Positions 61,529 to 64,000 of a stretch of DNA of 64,000 bases are shown piece by piece. The stretch spans positions 269,001 to 333,000 of the forward strand of contig NZ_AULN01000012.1 of the NCBI RefSeq assembly GCF_000422305.1. The letters run 5' to 3'. The translations under genes and the position numbers were made by a program. Origin of the DNA: Luteimonas mephitis DSM 12574 (GTDB lineage: Bacteria > Pseudomonadota > Gammaproteobacteria > Xanthomonadales > Xanthomonadaceae). The notes under the pieces were generated by a model. It saw only the letters and a program-made list of their open reading frames with translations, was not told the DNA's origin and ran no database searches. Each line of letters begins with the position of its first letter. The stretch's first letter is position 1.

Positions 61529-61987
61529 ATGCGAAGCATGCCGCTGCCGCGCACGCCGATCCGCAAACGCCTTCCTTTCCTTTTCTTGGGCATGATCCTC
61601 ATGAACAGCAGCTACGCCGCCGACGCCATCCACACCCCGGAAAAGGGCAGCAGCGAGCGCCAGCAGCTGCTCGACACGGCGCGCGCCCCGGTACGGCAGA
61701 AGCTGGGTCGCGATGTGCGCTTCGCGGTTGAACAGGTCCGCATCGGCGAAGGCTGGGGATTCGTGTATGCACGGATGCAGGACGAAAGCGGAGCGGTGAT
61801 CGACTATGCCGGCACCCCGCTCGCGGACGCGGCCAAACAAGGCTACGTCTCGCCCGATTACGTGGCGCTGCTGCAGCGCGTTGACGGCCAATGGGTGCTG
61901 CGTGCCGACGCGATCGGCCCAACCGACATGGTGTGGCTGGCCTGGCCGGAGAAGTACGGCGCGCCGCACGCCCTGTTCGAGGAATGA
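61529..61987 (+). CDS. Small secreted protein of unknown function
   Basis: 152 aa. Signal peptide about 1-31 (RKRLPFLFLGMILMNSSYA, cleavage before ADA). The mature part (about 120 aa) has an alpha/beta pattern with VRFAVEQVRIGEGWGFVYAR and LLQRVDGQWVLRADAIGPTD, a single-domain fold with conserved-looking Trp residues; it resembles small periplasmic domains of the NTF2-like type, but that is only an impression. Start ATG 61529 follows AGGAGC; ATG 61472 would place a long Arg-rich stretch before the signal peptide. A palindromic operator candidate lies upstream. Confidence 0.75.
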   Translation: MRSMPLPRTPIRKRLPFLFLGMILMNSSYAADAIHTPEKGSSERQQLLDTARAPVRQKLGRDVRFAVEQVRIGEGWGFVYARMQDESGAVIDYAGTPLADAAKQGYVSPDYVALLQRVDGQWVLRADAIGPTDMVWLAWPEKYGAPHALFEE

Positions 61988-62040
61988 CGCCGCGCCGGCA
62001 GGCCCGGCGCCCACGCGCGATGCGGCGCCTGCCGTAATTC

Positions 62041-62227
62041 GCCGGAGCGGCTCCAGCCGCGGGCGTTCGCGACCCCGCGCGGTTGATTCTGGAAAGCGCA
62101 AAACCGCCTGCAGCAAGGCATGCCGAGGAAACAGCAGCAAGGCACGCCGAGGAAATGCCTTCGGCGCAGGCGGGCTTGCTTCTTGCGCCGCATCCTTGCA
62201 ACAGCTCGCAGCTGGAGCCGCTCCCGC
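62041..62227. repeat. GGAGCGGCTCCAGCCGC-type repeat pair with internal tandem duplication, copy 4
   Basis: Left arm GCCGGAGCGGCTCCAGCCGC (62041-62060 on) and inverted right arm AGCTGGAGCCGCTCCCGC (62210-62227) lie 140 bases apart. Between them a 21-base unit CAGCAAGGCATGCCGAGGAAA (62111-62131) is repeated with one change at 62135-62155. No gene is seen in 61988-62390. Confidence 0.75.
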
Positions 62228-62390
62228 AACGACAGGCCGGAAGCGCCGCGTCATTCCCGTGTGCAAACAGGACAACGTGCGAGCCAGACAAGACGAACGG
62301 CCGCTTGCGCGACCGTTCGTCCGTGGCCCGGGGGGCTGGGCCGACGGGTGACGACGATTGGGGCGTCGTCGCCCGCCATCCCCTGGGGGA

Positions 62391-64000
62391 TCAAGGAGGC
62401 GACAGGTAGTAGGCGTTGCCGTAGGGATTGCCGTAGCTGACCTGCTGCGAGCCGTCGGGGTTGATGTTGTTGGAACCGATCAGCTTGACGTTGCCGTTGT
62501 TGTTGCTGGCCACCAGTTCGACGTGGCCGCCGTAGTTGAGGATGCACACATCGCCGGGTTTGGCCTGCGCTGCCGGGACCACCTTCCAGCCCTGCGCCTT
62601 GAGCCTGCTGGCGGTGCCGGCCACGGTGTTGTCGTGCCAGTTGATCGCCCCGGCCTTCTGCAGCACGGCGGTGACGAAGTTGGCGCAGTTGACGTTGTTC
62701 GGCACCCAGGACTCCATCGGCAGCTCGCCGCTGCGCTTGAGGTCCGAGGCGTTGCGGCCGAGGAAGCGCTGGGCGATGTCGACGATGTTGCCGTTGCCGG
62801 TGCCGGACGTGCCCGAAGTGCCTGACGTCCCCGATGTGCCCGAGGTTCCCGAAGTGCCTGAAGTGCCCGAAGTACCGCCGCCACCCGGGATATGCAGCTG
62901 CTGCCCCGGGTAGATCAGGTTCGGGTTGTGGATCTGGGGGTTGGCGTTGACCAGGGCCGACAGCGAAACGCCGTGGCTGGCCGCGATGGCCGACAGGTTG
63001 TCGCCGCTGCGCACGGTGTAGCTGCCACCGCCCGCGCCGCCGGAGAGGTGGATGGCCTGGCCCGGATGGATCAGGTTGGGGTTGCTGATCTGCGGATTGG
63101 CGCGGATCAGCGCATCGAGCGACATGCCGTTGTTCGCCGCGATCTGCGACAGCGTGTCGCCGGAGCGCACGGTATAGCTGCTGCTGGTGCCACCGCTGTT
63201 GCCACCGCCCTTGCCCGGGTCGGTCGGGCCCGGCTTGTCCGGGATCGACGAACCGCCCTGGTCGATGTTGCCGTCGACGCGGCCGCGCACCGCGTTCGCC
63301 GCTTCGCCGGCCGTGATGCGGCCGTCGCCGTTCCGGTCCAGCCCGCTGTTCCACCGGTAGGCGCTGCTGCCGCTCGACCACAGCGTCGAGGCGGGATCGG
63401 ACTTGGGCGAGCCGTACAGCACCGAGGTGTACACGCCTTCGAGCGTGGACAGCTTGCCGTTGTGCGCACCGGCGCGCTGCATGAAGTATTTCTCGACGTA
63501 CTGCAGCTGGTCGACCGAGCTCATGCGCGAGAGCGCCGAGGTGCTGGTTCCCAGCTCGGAGGCGGTATTGGGCATGAACTGGATCAGGCCGGTCGCGCCG
63601 CTGCCGGCGTTGTTCTTCTGCCCGGGCGAGAAGCTGCCGCCGGTCTCGAAGCTCATCACCGCCATCAGGTATTCGGGCTTGGTGCCCAGGCGCGCGGCCA
63701 TGTCCTCGACGCCCTTGATGAAGGCCGGGGTCACGTTGGGGTTGCCCTGCACGCCGGAAATCCGGTCGTAGTCGAACTTGCCGCCGGTCGACGCCACGTC
63801 GCCGGCGGGACTGGCGTTGCCCGCGCTGCCGGTCGAACCGGCTGGCGAACCGCCGCCCGGGATGTCGAGCCGGTCGCCGGGATAGATGACGTCGGGGTTG
63901 CGGATCTGCGGGTTGGCCGCCAGCAGCGCCGACAGCGAGACGCCGTTCTGCCGGGCAATGGCCGACAGCGTGTCGCCGTGCTCGATGGTGTAGCTGGCCT
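62391..64000 (-). CDS. LysM / lytic transglycosylase / CHAP-like cell-wall hydrolase (cut by window edge)
   Basis: At least 535 aa; the start is beyond the right edge. Order from the N-terminal side visible: LysM repeat (SYTIEHGDTLSAIARQNGVS, ending YPGDRLDIPG), an SLT transglycosylase domain with catalytic Glu in MAVMSFETGGSFSPGQ and GATGLIQFMPNT, an EF-hand-like loop LDRNGDGRITAGEA, two more LysM repeats (YTVRSGDTLSQIAANNG and YTVRSGDNLSAIAASHG), a seven-fold TSG linker, and a C-terminal CHAP-type Cys/His amidase (NCANFVTAVLQKAG with catalytic Cys; YGGHVELV with His). No signal peptide or XVIPCD-type tail is visible in this part. Combines glycan cleavage and amidase/endopeptidase activity on peptidoglycan. 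Confidence 0.9.
   Translation of the reverse strand, partial: ASYTIEHGDTLSAIARQNGVSLSALLAANPQIRNPDVIYPGDRLDIPGGGSPAGSTGSAGNASPAGDVASTGGKFDYDRISGVQGNPNVTPAFIKGVEDMAARLGTKPEYLMAVMSFETGGSFSPGQKNNAGSGATGLIQFMPNTASELGTSTSALSRMSSVDQLQYVEKYFMQRAGAHNGKLSTLEGVYTSVLYGSPKSDPASTLWSSGSSAYRWNSGLDRNGDGRITAGEAANAVRGRVDGNIDQGGSSIPDKPGPTDPGKGGGNSGGTSSSYTVRSGDTLSQIAANNGMSLDALIRANPQISNPNLIHPGQAIHLSGGAGGGSYTVRSGDNLSAIAASHGVSLSALVNANPQIHNPNLIYPGQQLHIPGGGGTSGTSGTSGTSGTSGTSGTSGTSGTGNGNIVDIAQRFLGRNASDLKRSGELPMESWVPNNVNCANFVTAVLQKAGAINWHDNTVAGTASRLKAQGWKVVPAAQAKPGDVCILNYGGHVELVASNNNGNVKLIGSNNINPDGSQQVSYGNPYGNAYYLSPP

Noticed and set aside
62391..62500. T4SS effector (XVIPCD) tail on the wall hydrolase
   Set aside because: The C-terminus (VSYGNPYGNAYYLSPP) lacks the Gln-rich conserved tail; the domain seen is CHAP-like.
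62800..62880. Short-period repeat resembling a CRISPR or microsatellite
   Set aside because: It encodes the in-frame TSG linker of the wall hydrolase; 9-bp period without spacers.

Overview
The window is high-GC chromosomal DNA from a gammaproteobacterium of the Xanthomonadaceae (Lysobacter/Luteimonas-like). This rests on gene content: a large TonB-dependent receptor, an 825-aa FadE, a GTP-type PEP carboxykinase, a lysine-rich histone H1-like protein, an isolated hemP, and dispersed GTAG-starting palindromes like those of Xanthomonas/Stenotrophomonas genomes. I see no phage, insertion sequence, CRISPR or rRNA/tRNA gene. Both ends cut genes: metK on the left (C-terminus missing) and a multidomain LysM/transglycosylase protein on the right (N-terminus missing).

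Layout. 0-10.5 kb: metK; a YdjM-type membrane hydrolase; an overlapping three-gene phospholipid module (CDP-alcohol phosphotransferase, PlsC-like acyltransferase, CdsA-like cytidylyltransferase); a GluR0-like ligand-gated K+ channel; dusB; a DUF1508 gene with an apparent compensated frameshift; ribokinase with a nucleoside/proton symporter; a GGQEF diguanylate-cyclase-like membrane protein. 10.5-20 kb: aldo/keto reductase; Fur-controlled hemP; an ECF sigma/putative anti-sigma/PDZ operon; SPFH-NfeD pair; gcvT and gcvH; a ~1-kb gene-poor stretch; a candidate small RNA; the H1-like gene. 20-36 kb: serine beta-lactamase-like hydrolase; LemA plus M48 protease; GMC oxidoreductase divergent from an ATP/ADP-translocase-like carrier; DUF922 secreted protease; DUF1304 and DUF4442 proteins; fadE divergent from a TetR gene that is translationally coupled to pckG; a methyltransferase.

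36-44 kb: five collinear minus-strand genes, namely a TPR-Asp/Asn beta-hydroxylase, hslO, a 295-aa secreted protein whose C-terminus resembles the receptor's, a TPR-sulfotransferase, and the TonB receptor. 44-54.5 kb: mtgA, a DPM1-type glycosyltransferase, CBS protein, MliC-like lipoprotein, AsmA, hemolysin-III, prfC, an M23 peptidase, and a secreted-type protein with a GDPH self-cleavage motif (DUF1521/MIIA class), then a beta-propeller lipoprotein. 54.5-64 kb: a SAM-I riboswitch driving metX-metB-hom (the methionine branch that feeds metK), alpha/beta hydrolase, sdaA, a glutaredoxin-like protein, a small secreted protein, and the cell-wall hydrolase.

Gene density is high and most operons are tightly packed with ATGA/GTGA overlaps. 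The least explained items are the GDPH protein and a palindrome it shares with another secreted-protein gene at the same distance from the start codon, the receptor/sulfotransferase/hydroxylase neighbourhood, the GluR0-like channel, and the promoter-terminator unit upstream of the H1-like gene.
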